Assembly: GCA_002706335.1 (NCBI GenBank)
Contig: PAKZ01000023.1
Location: 1 to 64,000, forward strand
Length of the DNA stretch: 64,000 nucleotides
Source of the DNA: Ahrensia sp.
Lineage (GTDB): Bacteria > Pseudomonadota > Alphaproteobacteria > Rhizobiales > Rhizobiaceae
Reading direction: 5' to 3'
This document shows, piece by piece, positions 17,988 to 28,511 of this stretch. Made by a program: the position numbers and the translations under genes. The notes under the pieces were generated by a model that was not told the origin of the DNA, made no database searches, and worked only from the letters and a program-made list of their open reading frames with translations. The number at the start of each line of letters is the position of its first letter. Within the stretch, counting starts at the first letter, position 1.

Positions 17988-19376
17988 ATGATGCTCGAAG
18001 ACGTATTGGCGCCCGCCGGGCGCCGCCCGGCCAACGCCCGCCCGGTCTGGATCGTCGCCGCCGACAGCCTGAAATCCGGGGCCATCGCCGACGGCGCAGC
18101 CGTTGCCTGGGCTGAGCAGACCGGGTTCAAGGCGGCCGCGGGTGAGGTTCTCGTCGTGCCGGATGGCAAAGGCGGGATCGCGGGCGTCGTGCTGGGAACC
18201 GGAGACGGCGATGATCCGATGGTGGCTGGTGCGCTGGCGCGCAAACTGCCGGCCGGCGACTGGTATTTCGAGGCCGCTCAGGAAGGCGATCTACGGCTGG
18301 CGAGCCTCGGCTTCCTGCTCGGCGCCTATCGCTTCACGCGCTATCGCAAGTCTTCCGGGGAGACGCCCCGTCTCGTCCTCGGTGCTTCGCTCGACCGCGA
18401 GGAGATCGCCGCGCTTGCCGAAGCGGTCTGGCTGGCCCGCGACCTGGTCAACACGCCCGCCAACGATCTTGGCCCCGATGGCATCGAGGCGGCGGCGAAG
18501 GCGCTGGCTGCGCCACGCAAGATGACCGTCAAGGTCATCAAGGGACCCGACCTTCTGAAGCAGAATTTTCCGCTGATCCATGCGGTCGGGCGCGCTTCGG
18601 ATCAAGCCCCCCGGCTGATTGACATGCGCTGGGGAAAGCGCGACGCGCCGCGGCTGACGCTGGTCGGAAAGGGCGTTGCCTTCGATACGGGCGGCCTCGA
18701 CATCAAGCCGCCGTCCGGCATGCGAAACATGAAGAAGGACATGGGCGGCGCGGCCAATGTGCTGGCGCTTGCCGGCCTGATCGTCGACATGAAGCTCGAT
18801 GTGCGCCTGCGCGTGCTGATCCCGGCGGTCGAGAATTCCATCGCCGGCAACGCCTTCCGGCCCGGCGACATCTTCCCGAGCCGAAAGGGGCTGACGGTGG
18901 AGATCGGAAATACCGATGCCGAAGGCCGGCTGATCCTCGCCGATGCGCTGACGCTTGCCGACGAGGAGAAGCCGGATCTCATCATCGACATGGCGACGCT
19001 GACCGGCGCGGCCCGCGTCGCGCTCGGGCCCGATCTGCCGCCCTTCTACACAACCGATGAGGAATTCGCCTCCGCACTCGCCGAAGCCGCACACCTCGAG
19101 CACGATCCGCTGTGGCGCATGCCGCTCTGGGCGCCTTACGCAAAGGGTCTGTCCTCGCCCGTCGCCGATCTGTGCAACATTACCTCGGACGGTATGGCGG
19201 GCTCTGTCACGGCTGCGCTGTTCCTGCAGCGTTTCGTGTCCGAGGCCAAGGCCTGGGCGCATCTCGATATCTTCGCATGGAGCCCGGTCGCCAAGCCGCA
19301 CGCGCCCGTCGGCGGCGAAGCGCAGGGCATCCGCGCGCTGCTTGTCGCGCTGAAGGAGCGCTACGGCGCTGCCTGA
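17988..19376 (+). CDS. Leucyl aminopeptidase family protein (M17)
   Basis: A 462-residue cytoplasmic metallo-aminopeptidase that removes N-terminal residues from peptides using two divalent metal ions. Family motifs are intact: KGVAFDTGGLDIKP (Lys and Asp metal ligands and catalytic region) and the hallmark NTDAEGRL. The track begins at a TTG at 17940; ATG 17988 (or 17991) fits the family N-terminus better and follows AGAGGA. The protein is slightly shorter than E. coli PepA, as in the subfamily found beside NlpC/P60 genes in alphaproteobacteria. Together with the downstream hydrolase it suggests peptide or cell-wall peptide turnover. Confidence 0.88.
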   Translation: MMLEDVLAPAGRRPANARPVWIVAADSLKSGAIADGAAVAWAEQTGFKAAAGEVLVVPDGKGGIAGVVLGTGDGDDPMVAGALARKLPAGDWYFEAAQEGDLRLASLGFLLGAYRFTRYRKSSGETPRLVLGASLDREEIAALAEAVWLARDLVNTPANDLGPDGIEAAAKALAAPRKMTVKVIKGPDLLKQNFPLIHAVGRASDQAPRLIDMRWGKRDAPRLTLVGKGVAFDTGGLDIKPPSGMRNMKKDMGGAANVLALAGLIVDMKLDVRLRVLIPAVENSIAGNAFRPGDIFPSRKGLTVEIGNTDAEGRLILADALTLADEEKPDLIIDMATLTGAARVALGPDLPPFYTTDEEFASALAEAAHLEHDPLWRMPLWAPYAKGLSSPVADLCNITSDGMAGSVTAALFLQRFVSEAKAWAHLDIFAWSPVAKPHAPVGGEAQGIRALLVALKERYGAA

Positions 19377-19449
19377 CCGCCGCCCGGCTTGCGTTATCGC
19401 CGGTTTCGCGCGTATTGTGCCGGACCCGAAACGAAATCATGAGCGGTAA

Positions 19450-19800
19450 ATGTCCATTCGCTTGCGGGCGAGCCATGCGCTGACATTGTGGCATCAGGTG
19501 GCGTTGTCGGAAGTGCGCGACGACGCGGTCGACCTGACCCAGCGCCAGATGGCGATCCTGCTGACGATCTATCTGGAGCCGCCGCCGCACACGGTGCGCG
19601 GGCTGGCGGCCAAGCTGAACGTCACCAAGCCGGTCATTACCCGCGCCCTCGACGCGATGGGCGCGCGCAAGCTCGTCACCCGCCACCGCGATCCGCGCGA
19701 CAAGCGCAACGTCGTTATCTCTCGCACGGTCGAGGGATCGCAATATCTCGAACGTTTCGCCGATCTGATCATCACCAAGGCAAGGGATCTGCCGCTGTGA
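19450..19800 (+). CDS. MarR-family transcriptional regulator
   Basis: A 116-residue winged-helix regulator. The recognition region LAAKLNVTKPVITRALDAM and the wing HRDPRDKRN are typical of MarR proteins. Its last four bases overlap the GTG start of the NlpC/P60 gene (GTGA), so the two are translationally coupled. Its ligand and targets are unknown; control of its own operon is the default guess. Confidence 0.8.
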   Translation: MSIRLRASHALTLWHQVALSEVRDDAVDLTQRQMAILLTIYLEPPPHTVRGLAAKLNVTKPVITRALDAMGARKLVTRHRDPRDKRNVVISRTVEGSQYLERFADLIITKARDLPL

Positions 19801-20657
19801 CCCTCGACCGACGCCTGAACGCCTTCCGACCCGACCTGGCGGACATCGCGCTCCGGGGTGAGGTTCAGGCCGAGCGCTTCGTCGAGGCGCGTCCAGCCGT
19901 TATAGCCGTGCCCGTGGCCGATTTGCATGCGGCGCCATCGAGGGATGCCGGTATCGACACCCAGTTCCTGCTCGGCGAGACGGTGCGCGTCTTCGATGTC
20001 GCCAAGGGATGGGCATGGGTGCAGGGCGAGCGCGACTCCTATGTCGGCTACATGCCGGGCAGTTCGCTGTCCTTCGAGCTCGATCCTCGACCGACCCATC
20101 GCGTGACTGCCTTGCGCAGCTATGTTTTTCCAGAACCGGAGCTGAAAAAGCCGCCGCTCGCCTCGCTTTCGATGGGGTCGCTCGTCACAGTCGCGGGCGA
20201 GGAAATGCGTCGCAACACGCGCTACGCGATACTGCCTAACGGGACAGCGGTACCCGCCGTGCATGTCGCTCCGCTCGCCGAGACGGACGCGGATTTCGTG
20301 GCCGTCGCCGAGCGTTTCCTGCATGCGCCCTATTTGTGGGGCGGCACATCCGGCTTCGGCGTGGATTGCTCCGGTCTCGTCCAGCTTGCCATGTCGATGG
20401 CCGGGCAGACCGTACTGCGTGACACCGACATGCAGGAAGGAAGCATCGGCGAAATCCTCGAAACCGGCGATGACTATTCATCGCTTCTGCGCGGCGATCT
20501 CGTCTTCTGGAAGGGCCATGTCGGCATCATGACCGACGCCGACAACCTCCTGCACGCCAACGGCTCCACCATGACCGTCGCGCTGGAGCCCCTGTCGGCC
20601 GCGATCGCTCGTATCGAGCCGCATTACGGCCTGCCGACCTCGGTCAGACGGATTTAG
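19797..20657 (+). CDS. NlpC/P60 peptidoglycan-type hydrolase with SH3 domains
   Basis: A 286-residue papain-fold cysteine peptidase. Residues about 35-165 contain SH3-like domains (GWAWVQGERDSYVGYMPGS), followed by the NlpC/P60 domain with catalytic Cys191 in DCSG, His241 in GHVGI and a third polar position near LLHAN. The family cleaves D-gamma-glutamyl-diaminopimelate bonds in cell-wall peptides. No signal peptide is present, so it may act on imported muropeptides in the cytoplasm, consistent with the nearby aminopeptidase. The track start 19488 reads through the MarR gene; GTG 19797, overlapping the marR stop, is the better start. Confidence 0.87.
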   Translation: MTLDRRLNAFRPDLADIALRGEVQAERFVEARPAVIAVPVADLHAAPSRDAGIDTQFLLGETVRVFDVAKGWAWVQGERDSYVGYMPGSSLSFELDPRPTHRVTALRSYVFPEPELKKPPLASLSMGSLVTVAGEEMRRNTRYAILPNGTAVPAVHVAPLAETDADFVAVAERFLHAPYLWGGTSGFGVDCSGLVQLAMSMAGQTVLRDTDMQEGSIGEILETGDDYSSLLRGDLVFWKGHVGIMTDADNLLHANGSTMTVALEPLSAAIARIEPHYGLPTSVRRI

Positions 20658-20763
20658 CCGGTCACGCGCGTTCACATTGCCGTCAGCAGCGAAAACCCCG
20701 CTTCCGGCAAGGATGTCCCGATGTTAGTCGCTGCCGACATTCCTCGTGCTGGACTGAACGATT

Positions 20764-21255
20764 ATGACGAACAGCCCCGAAACCGGGATCGCCTTTACAC
20801 GCCTTGGCGAGATCGACATCGCCGAGATCACCGCGCATATGTCCGATCCGCGTGTAGCCGAGCATATGCCGCTCCTGACTGGTCGGTGGGACGATGCCGC
20901 CTCTCGCGCCTTTGTCGAGGCGAAGGAGGCTCGCTGGCGCCGGGACGGGCTGGGTCACTGGGCAATCCTTTGCGATGGCGCTTATGTCGGCTGGGGCGGC
21001 TTTCAGAAGGAGGGCGACGAGTGGGACTACGGCCTGGTTCTCAAACCCGATCGCTTCGGGCTCGGCGCGCGCATCACCCGCGAGGCGCTCGAATTCGCCC
21101 GCTCTGATGATCGCATTGCCTTCGTCACTTTCCTGTTGCCGCCGTCACGAAAGAAGCTCGGAGCGCTCGAAAGGATCGGCGCCCGCTTTGTCGGAGAGGC
21201 AGACCACGAGGGCGAGGCGTTTCTGAAATACCGGCTCGATTTGATTTCGTCGTAA
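20764..21255 (+). CDS. GNAT family N-acetyltransferase
   Basis: A 163-residue acetyltransferase of the RimJ/RimL-like branch. The N-terminus FTRLGEIDIAEITAHMSDPRV, the strand HWAILCDGAYVGWGGF and the later GLGARITREAL region fit the acetyl-CoA-binding fold. The substrate is unknown. It is a single gene ending convergently with the LysR gene, with a hairpin between them. Confidence 0.75.
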   Translation: MTNSPETGIAFTRLGEIDIAEITAHMSDPRVAEHMPLLTGRWDDAASRAFVEAKEARWRRDGLGHWAILCDGAYVGWGGFQKEGDEWDYGLVLKPDRFGLGARITREALEFARSDDRIAFVTFLLPPSRKKLGALERIGARFVGEADHEGEAFLKYRLDLISS

Positions 21256-21267
21256 TCCGGTGGCGCA

Positions 21268-21303
21268 GCCTGATAGCGGATTATCGCGGCGATCAGGCGT
21301 TTT
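21268..21303 (+). terminator. Terminator between GNAT and lysR genes
   Basis: GCCTGAT and ATCAGGC (7 bp) flank a 17-nt loop that can itself pair partly; the second arm is followed by GTTTT. It is positioned 12 nt after the GNAT stop, consistent with termination of that gene and possibly of the convergent LysR gene. Confidence 0.45.
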
Positions 21304-22213
21304 AACCTTCGGCGTCGGAAGGCCTCACCGGCGGCGCGTCAAGCGCTTCCAGGATCCAGTCCCGAAAGGCGCGGATTTTCGGCACGTTGCGACGGCTCTC
21401 GGGATAGCACAGCCAGTATGACCGCGCCTCGGCGACGGTGCCGAAGGACTGCAGCAACAGGCCGTTTTCGATCTCCATCGTATAGAACCCTGGCGACAGG
21501 ATCGCGAGACCCTGTCCGCCGATTGCGGCGCGCGCCGCCAGATGCTGGTCGCCCATCTGCGAATCCGGCTGGTCCGGCGGATCGTAGGCGATGCCGTGTT
21601 CAGCGAACCAGAGCTGCCACCATTCGTCGCCCGGATCGATCAGCGGATATTTCAGCAGGTCTTCGGGGGCTCTGGGCGTGCCGAGCCGTTCGGCGAGCCT
21701 GGGGCTGAACATCGGCGTGAAGTCGACCTCCATCAGCCGGTGCGCTCGGATCCCGGGCCAGTTGCCGTCGCCGGCGCGGATGCTCAGATCGAAATTGTCC
21801 CGGCCGAACTCGACGATCTGCCGCGTCGCGGTGATGCGCACGGCGATATCCGGCTGCGCCATCTGGAATTCGCCGATCCGCGGCGCCAGCCAGTGGGCGG
21901 CGAAGGTCGGCAGGACGCTGATCGACAGGATCCCGCCGAGATTTCCGCGCGCCGCCGAAAAGGCGGCGGCGAGCGTTTCGAGCGCCTCGCTTGCCGCGGG
22001 CGCAAACAAGTGGCCGGCCGGTGTCAGCTCGACCGCTCGCGGACGGCGCAGAAAGAGAGGCGCGCCGAGGCGTTCCTCGAGCACCTTGATCTGGTAGCTC
22101 ACGGCCGCTTGCGTCATGCCAAGTTCCTCGGCCGCCTGCGTGAAGCTGAGCCGCCGCGCTGCCGCCTCGAAAACCCGAACCGCCGCCAGGGGAGGGAGGT
22201 CTTTCAAGCTCAT
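21302..22213 (-). CDS. LysR-family regulator (GcvA-like)
   Basis: A 303-residue LysR-type regulator with an N-terminal helix-turn-helix (LSFTQAAEELGMTQAAVSYQI) and a C-terminal periplasmic-binding-like effector domain. The opening LPPLAAVRVFEAAARR is typical of the GcvA/AmpR-like subgroup. It is transcribed divergently from a small DUF1127-like gene, its most likely target given how LysR genes usually regulate their divergent neighbour. The effector is unknown. Confidence 0.87.
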   Translation of the reverse strand: MSLKDLPPLAAVRVFEAAARRLSFTQAAEELGMTQAAVSYQIKVLEERLGAPLFLRRPRAVELTPAGHLFAPAASEALETLAAAFSAARGNLGGILSISVLPTFAAHWLAPRIGEFQMAQPDIAVRITATRQIVEFGRDNFDLSIRAGDGNWPGIRAHRLMEVDFTPMFSPRLAERLGTPRAPEDLLKYPLIDPGDEWWQLWFAEHGIAYDPPDQPDSQMGDQHLAARAAIGGQGLAILSPGFYTMEIENGLLLQSFGTVAEARSYWLCYPESRRNVPKIRAFRDWILEALDAPPVRPSDAEG

Positions 22214-22277
22214 GGATCAAATATCCTTATGTATCATGATCGAGCTTCAATTGGATGAGTGCGACCAGATCGCGTAG

Positions 22278-22332
22278 ATTGCAAGCATAACATCACAAAA
22301 AGCCCGGATAATTGGGAAAGATAGCTTGCAAT
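22278..22332 (+). promoter_or_regulatory. Inverted repeat spanning the DUF1127-like start codon
   Basis: ATTGCAAGC (22278-22286) and GCTTGCAAT (22324-22332) are exact reverse complements 37 nt apart. The right arm contains the first two bases of the ATG at 22331, and the putative Shine-Dalgarno GGGAAAG lies in the loop. It could be a paired operator for the divergent LysR protein or an mRNA stem that masks the start codon. Confidence 0.45.
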
Positions 22333-22555
22333 GACGGACGCGTTGGATCGGCCGGCCATGCGGTTGCGCATGTCTGGCATCAGCAGGATTATTTCATTGG
22401 TCGGGGATCTAAGCCACAGGGCAACCCGCGTTGCGGCGCCCGACATCGGTCTCGCAACGGACGCTCGGCTGCGCGATATTGGCATGCTGGACGGGCGCGG
22501 GCCGTCGCTCCGGCGGCCGGAGCGCAACCCGGACCGTTTCGGGCGATGCAGCTAG
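22331..22555 (+). CDS. Small DUF1127-like protein
   Basis: A 74-residue protein whose segment ATDARLRDIGMLDGRG resembles the C-terminal half of DUF1127 proteins (usually L-x-D-x-x-L-x-D-I-G-hydrophobic). DUF1127 proteins in alphaproteobacteria are small, basic and linked to stress, phosphate and carbon metabolism and RNA turnover. The arginine-rich N-terminal half is weaker than usual, so the assignment is moderate. It is divergent from a LysR gene, a recurrent arrangement for this family, and ends just before the convergent reductase gene. Confidence 0.5.
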   Translation: MTDALDRPAMRLRMSGISRIISLVGDLSHRATRVAAPDIGLATDARLRDIGMLDGRGPSLRRPERNPDRFGRCS

Positions 22556-22568
22556 AGCCTGAGAGGCT

Positions 22569-23528
22569 CTAATACCCCGCTTCGCGATCGACGAGGTTCT
22601 TCAGCTTCTCGCCGCGGTCATGCGCGTCCATCTGATCGACCATTGGCGGCACCAGCGCATGCGGCATGGACGTCGCCGCCGCATGCGGTGTGATCGTGAC
22701 GCGCGGGTGGGTCCAGAGCGGGCTTTCGGGGGGCAGCGGCTCGGGCTGGAACACGTCCAGCGACACCGCGCCGAGGCGCTTTTCCTCCAGCGCCGCGAGG
22801 ATGTCCGCCTCGACCTGCAACCCGCCGCGCCCGGCATTGATCAGGATCGGTGCCCCGAGCGGCCCGCGCGGCTTCATCTTGGCGAAGAACGACGCCGACA
22901 GGATACCGCGCGTCGCCGGGGTTAGCGGCAGCAGGCAGACGACGATGTCCGATTGCGCCAGGAAACCCGCCAGCCCGTCCTCGCCGGCGAATGTTTCCAC
23001 CGCCTCGTCCTGCTTTTCGGTGCGGCTCCAGCCGATCACCTTGAAGCCGAGCATTATCAGCTTCTTCGCCGCGTCCCGGCCGAGATTGCCATAACCCAGA
23101 ATGCCGATCGTCACCTCGCTGGCCGCCGGCTGCATCAGGTCTTCGTGCCAGCCCCGCCGCGCCTGCTGGTCGCGATAGAGCGGCCCCTTTCGGAGATGGT
23201 CGAGCACCTGCCAGACGGAATATTCGCTCATCCGGTCGGTCAGATCTTCGGCGACAACGCGCACGATCGGAACGTCGGGCAAATCGTTGCCCGCCGCGAA
23301 GAGATGGTCGACGCCCGCACCGATGGAAAAGATCGCTTTCAAGTTGGGCAAGCCGTCCAGCACGCCCGGCGGCTGTTTCCAGACCACGGCGTAGTCGATC
23401 TCGGGATCGCTTGCCTCCGCCGGCTCCAGGACGACGGTGCGGTCGGGCGCGGCCTTTTCCAGTGCGTCTTTCCAGATGCCTGGGTCGAAGCCGGTGACGG
23501 AAAGGAGGATTTTGCCCTTGTCTGCCAT
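22569..23528 (-). CDS. ghrA: Glyoxylate/hydroxypyruvate reductase A
   Basis: A 319-residue D-2-hydroxyacid dehydrogenase reducing glyoxylate and hydroxypyruvate with NADPH or NADH. The nucleotide-binding motif GILGYGNLGRDAAKKL is near residue 143, and the catalytic Arg, Glu and His positions are plausible in NAGRGGLQV, the following acidic segment and TPHAAATSMP. The length and the opening VTGFDPGIWKDAL match the GhrA subgroup. It begins 4 nt after the stop of yejF on the same strand, so it may be transcribed as the tail of the yej operon. Confidence 0.85.
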   Translation of the reverse strand: MADKGKILLSVTGFDPGIWKDALEKAAPDRTVVLEPAEASDPEIDYAVVWKQPPGVLDGLPNLKAIFSIGAGVDHLFAAGNDLPDVPIVRVVAEDLTDRMSEYSVWQVLDHLRKGPLYRDQQARRGWHEDLMQPAASEVTIGILGYGNLGRDAAKKLIMLGFKVIGWSRTEKQDEAVETFAGEDGLAGFLAQSDIVVCLLPLTPATRGILSASFFAKMKPRGPLGAPILINAGRGGLQVEADILAALEEKRLGAVSLDVFQPEPLPPESPLWTHPRVTITPHAAATSMPHALVPPMVDQMDAHDRGEKLKNLVDREAGY

Positions 23529-23532
23529 ATGC

Positions 23533-25160
<1,628 letters not shown>

Positions 25161-25164
<4 letters not shown>

Positions 25165-26198
25165 GACAGGACGATCACTCCCGCGATAGCGGTGACGTAG
25201 AGCGCGCCGACCGACCAGCCCTCGAAGCCGATTCCACCGAAACCGCGTTTTTCGCGTCGCAGCAGGCCGAGTATCAGCACGCCGGTCATGGCGGTGACAA
25301 TTGCGGTAAGGAAGATGTCGGAGCCGGCAATGGCGCCGTAGATCGAGCCGTCGCGGTAGGCGATGTCGGCAAAGGAGGCGAACAGCGTGTCGAAGGCGTT
25401 GCCGCCGAGAATGCCGCCCACCGCGAGCTGGAGCGACCCCGCACGGACTGCCGCAATCGTGGTCACCAGCTCCGGCAGTGACGTGACCGTCGAGGTCATC
25501 AGCGTGCCAACCAGGCTTTCCGATACGCCAAGCGACGAGACGAAGGCTGTGCCGGTCTCCGCGACCGCATATCCACCTGCGGCGACAGCAAGCAGGCAGC
25601 CTGCGAAGACCGCCAGCGTCCGTGGCAGCGATGTCCGATGGCTGTCTTCGTCCGGAATGTCGGCTCGCGTATCTTTCGTCTCCGCAGCCAGCCACATCGG
25701 CTCGTCACGCGCATTCTGCGCGAAGCGCAGGCCGAAGCCATAGACCACAAAGCACAGGAGCGAGACCGGATGGACACCGAAAATGGAAATGTCCGGCCCG
25801 CTCGCCGCGCCCAGCATCAATGACAGCAGGACGATCAGCAGCGTCGCGTTGACGATGTTCACGAGACTCGCCGCAGCATGTTCGAGATTGGCCCGCCGGT
25901 GCATGAAATCGGCGATGACGAGAAACAGCGTTTGCGCCGCGATGCCGCCAATCGCATTGGAATAGGCAAGCGACGGATAGCCTTGCGCCGCGGTTACCGT
26001 CGAGGTGATCACGCCGGGAAGCGAGGTGGCCGCGCCTAGCAGGATCGCGCCGGTGATCGCCTCGCCCATTCCGGTCTGGTCGGCGATCCGATCCGCCACG
26101 AAAGCAAGCTTCGAACCCGCGACCACGATGATTGCGCCAGCCCCGATGAAGATCGCGATCTGGAGGCCGGGCGAGGCATCTTCGATCAAGCCGATCAT
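25161..26198 (-). CDS. CaCA-type cation exchanger-like membrane protein inside the yej operon
   Basis: A 345-residue, roughly ten-helix membrane protein of the Na+/Ca2+ exchanger superfamily. The second alpha-repeat is canonical (TSTVTSLPELVTT near 235-247, then GGILGGNAFDT). The first repeat has TSLPGV at 58-63 and GGIAAQT at 84-90, so the usual Glu and Asn ligands are replaced by Gly and Ala/Gln. ATG 26198 overlaps the yejE stop (ATGA) and its stop overlaps yejF ATG (ATGA), so it is translationally coupled on both sides. The track's 585-aa ORF is an artificial extension through yejE. Ion specificity may be altered. A function with the peptide importer is unproven. Confidence 0.8.
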
Positions 26199-27364
26199 CC
26201 GAACGTCTTTCGCGGATCGAAGGCATCGCGCGTCGCTTCGCCGATGAAGATCAGAAGCGACAGCATCACCGAGATGACGATGAAGCCGGAAAAGCCGAGC
26301 CACGGTGCCTGCAGATTGTTCTTGCCCTGCAGGATCAGTTCGCCGAGCGAGGCCGAGCCCGGCGGCAGGCCGAAACCGAGGAAGTCCAGCGAGGTCAGCG
26401 TCGTGATCGAGCCGTTCAGGATGAAGGGCAGGAATGTCAGTGTCGAGATCATGGCGTTCGGCAGGAGGTGCCGGAACATGATCGTCCGGTTCGGCACGCC
26501 CAGCGCCCGCGCGGCGTTTACATATTCGAAGTTGCGCGCTCTCAGGAATTCCGCCCGCACGATGCCGACAAAGGCCACCCACGAGAACAACAGCATGATA
26601 CCGAGCAGGATCCAGAAGCCCGGCGGCAGGATCGCTGCGATGATCAGCAGCAAATAGAGCACTGGCATGGAAGACCAGATTTCGATCATCCGCTGGCCGA
26701 TCAGGTCGACCCAGCCGCCGAAGAAACCCTGGATCGCGCCGAAGCCGACGCCGATCACCGCCGAGAGCGCCGTCAGGATCAGCCCGAACAGCACCGAGAT
26801 GCGAAAGCCGTAGATCAGCCGCGCCAGCACGTCGCGGGCCTGATCGTCGGTGCCCAGCCAGTTGAAATTGCCGATATTGCAGTTGGGATCGTCCACGCCG
26901 TCCGGATAGCGCGCGCACAATTCCTCGCGGCTGGAAAACATGAAAGCCGGCTTCGACGGCGCCGCCGTCGGCACCTCCTTGTTCACAGTGCGGTAGGAAT
27001 AGTGGATCGGCGGCCAGATCATCCAGCCGCCGGCGTCATGGATGGCGTCCTGGATATAGGGATCGGTAAAATCGATGCGTGGCAGCGCCAGCGGATCGTC
27101 GGGAAACAGCACCGTCTCGCCATAGGTCTTGAAGATCGGCGTCAGATACTGGCCCTCGTATTTGACGAGGATCGGCTTGTCGTTGGCGATGAACTCGGCG
27201 AACAGCGACAGGATGAACAGCACCAGGAACAGCCACATCGACCAGTAGCCGCGGCGATTCGCCTTGAAGTTCTTCCAGCGCCTTTGGTTGAGCGGCGACA
27301 GGAAAGGCCGCTTGCGGCGCTCCTCGCGTAACGTTTTGCTGTCGGCGGGCAGGGACTGGTCCAT
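26195..27364 (-). CDS. yejE: Peptide ABC transporter permease YejE
   Basis: A 389-residue inner-membrane permease with a long N-terminal segment before the core. The basic N-terminus with FLSPLNQRRWKNFKANRRGYW is typical of YejE. About six membrane helices and the permease loop (EYVNAARALGVPNRTIMFRHLLP) follow. Its ATG overlaps the yejB stop by one base (TGATG), and its stop overlaps the exchanger start. It partners YejB in the membrane. Confidence 0.9.
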   Translation of the reverse strand: MDQSLPADSKTLREERRKRPFLSPLNQRRWKNFKANRRGYWSMWLFLVLFILSLFAEFIANDKPILVKYEGQYLTPIFKTYGETVLFPDDPLALPRIDFTDPYIQDAIHDAGGWMIWPPIHYSYRTVNKEVPTAAPSKPAFMFSSREELCARYPDGVDDPNCNIGNFNWLGTDDQARDVLARLIYGFRISVLFGLILTALSAVIGVGFGAIQGFFGGWVDLIGQRMIEIWSSMPVLYLLLIIAAILPPGFWILLGIMLLFSWVAFVGIVRAEFLRARNFEYVNAARALGVPNRTIMFRHLLPNAMISTLTFLPFILNGSITTLTSLDFLGFGLPPGSASLGELILQGKNNLQAPWLGFSGFIVISVMLSLLIFIGEATRDAFDPRKTFG

Positions 27365-28476
27365 CAGACATCCCTCCGCTCGAAATCGATGCGCGGATCG
27401 ACCCAGGTGTACATCAGGTCGGAGAGAAGCCCGACCAGCAGCCCCATCAGCGAGAAGATGTATAGCGTCGCGAAGACCACCGGATAGTCGCGATTGATGA
27501 CCGACTGGAAGCCGAGCAGACCGAGCCCGTCGAGCGAGAAGATCGTCTCGATCAGCAGCGAACCGGTGAAGAATGAGGAGATGAAAGCGCCCGGAAAGCC
27601 CGCGATGATGATCAGCATGGCGTTGCGGAAGACGTGGCCGTAAAGCACCTGCCGCTCGTTCAGCCCCTTGGCCCGCGCCGTCACCACATATTGCTTGCGG
27701 ATCTCGTCGAGAAAGGAATTCTTGGTCAGCAGCGTCGAGGTCGCGAAAGCCGAAAGGATCAGCGCCGTCAGCGGCAGCGCGAGGTGCCAGAAATAGTCGA
27801 GGATACGCGCCGGCCAGGAAAGGCTCGCCCAGTTGTCAGACGTCAGGCCGCGCAGCGGAAACAGGTCGAAGAACGAGCCGCCGGCAAACAACACGATCAG
27901 CATGATCGCGAACAGGAAGCCGGGAATCGCATAGGCGACGATGACGACCCCGCTCGTCCACACATCGAAGGTCGAGCCGTCCTGGACGGCCTTCTTGATG
28001 CCGAGCGGGATCGAGATGCCGTAGGAGATCAGCGTGATCCAGAGCCCCAGCGAGATCGACACCGGCATCTTCTCGACGATCAGGTCGATCACCGAGATGT
28101 CGCGGAAATAACTCTCGCCGAAATCGAAGCGGATATAGTTCCACAACATCAGCCCGAAGCGCTCCAGCGGCGGCTTGTCGAAGCCGAATTGCTTTTCGAG
28201 CTTGGCGATGAATTCCGGGTCGAGCCCCTGCGCGCCGCGATATTTGGAGTTGACCGAGCCGCCCTCGACGCTGGTACTCAGGTCTTCGCCGCCGCCAATG
28301 TCGCTGCCGCCGCCGGAAATCCGGTCGGTCGCATCGCCGCCCTGGCCGGTCAGTTGCGCGATCACCTGTTCCACCGGTCCGCCGGGCGCGAACTGGATCA
28401 CCGCAAAGGATATCGCCATGATCCCGAAAATGGTTGGGATCATCAGCAGCAGACGTCGCACGATATAGGCGCCCAT
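27364..28476 (-). CDS. yejB: Peptide ABC transporter permease YejB
   Basis: A 370-residue inner-membrane permease. The start [20 protein letters not shown] is typical of oligopeptide permease B-type subunits. A Gly/Ser/Asp-rich periplasmic insert at about residues 45-75 precedes the core, and the cytoplasmic loop [22 protein letters not shown] contacts the ATPase. It lies 35 nt downstream of yejA2 and overlaps yejE by one base. Confidence 0.9.
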   Translation of the reverse strand: MGAYIVRRLLLMIPTIFGIMAISFAVIQFAPGGPVEQVIAQLTGQGGDATDRISGGGSDIGGGEDLSTSVEGGSVNSKYRGAQGLDPEFIAKLEKQFGFDKPPLERFGLMLWNYIRFDFGESYFRDISVIDLIVEKMPVSISLGLWITLISYGISIPLGIKKAVQDGSTFDVWTSGVVIVAYAIPGFLFAIMLIVLFAGGSFFDLFPLRGLTSDNWASLSWPARILDYFWHLALPLTALILSAFATSTLLTKNSFLDEIRKQYVVTARAKGLNERQVLYGHVFRNAMLIIIAGFPGAFISSFFTGSLLIETIFSLDGLGLLGFQSVINRDYPVVFATLYIFSLMGLLVGLLSDLMYTWVDPRIDFERRDV

Positions 28477-28511
28477 GTCAGGCGGGCTCCATCCGGCGCG
28501 GTTCGGTCACA

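Noticed and set aside
19488-19796. N-terminal extension of the NlpC/P60 ORF
   Set aside because: This part overlaps the MarR gene in another frame; the GTG at 19797, overlapping the marR stop, gives the normal protein.
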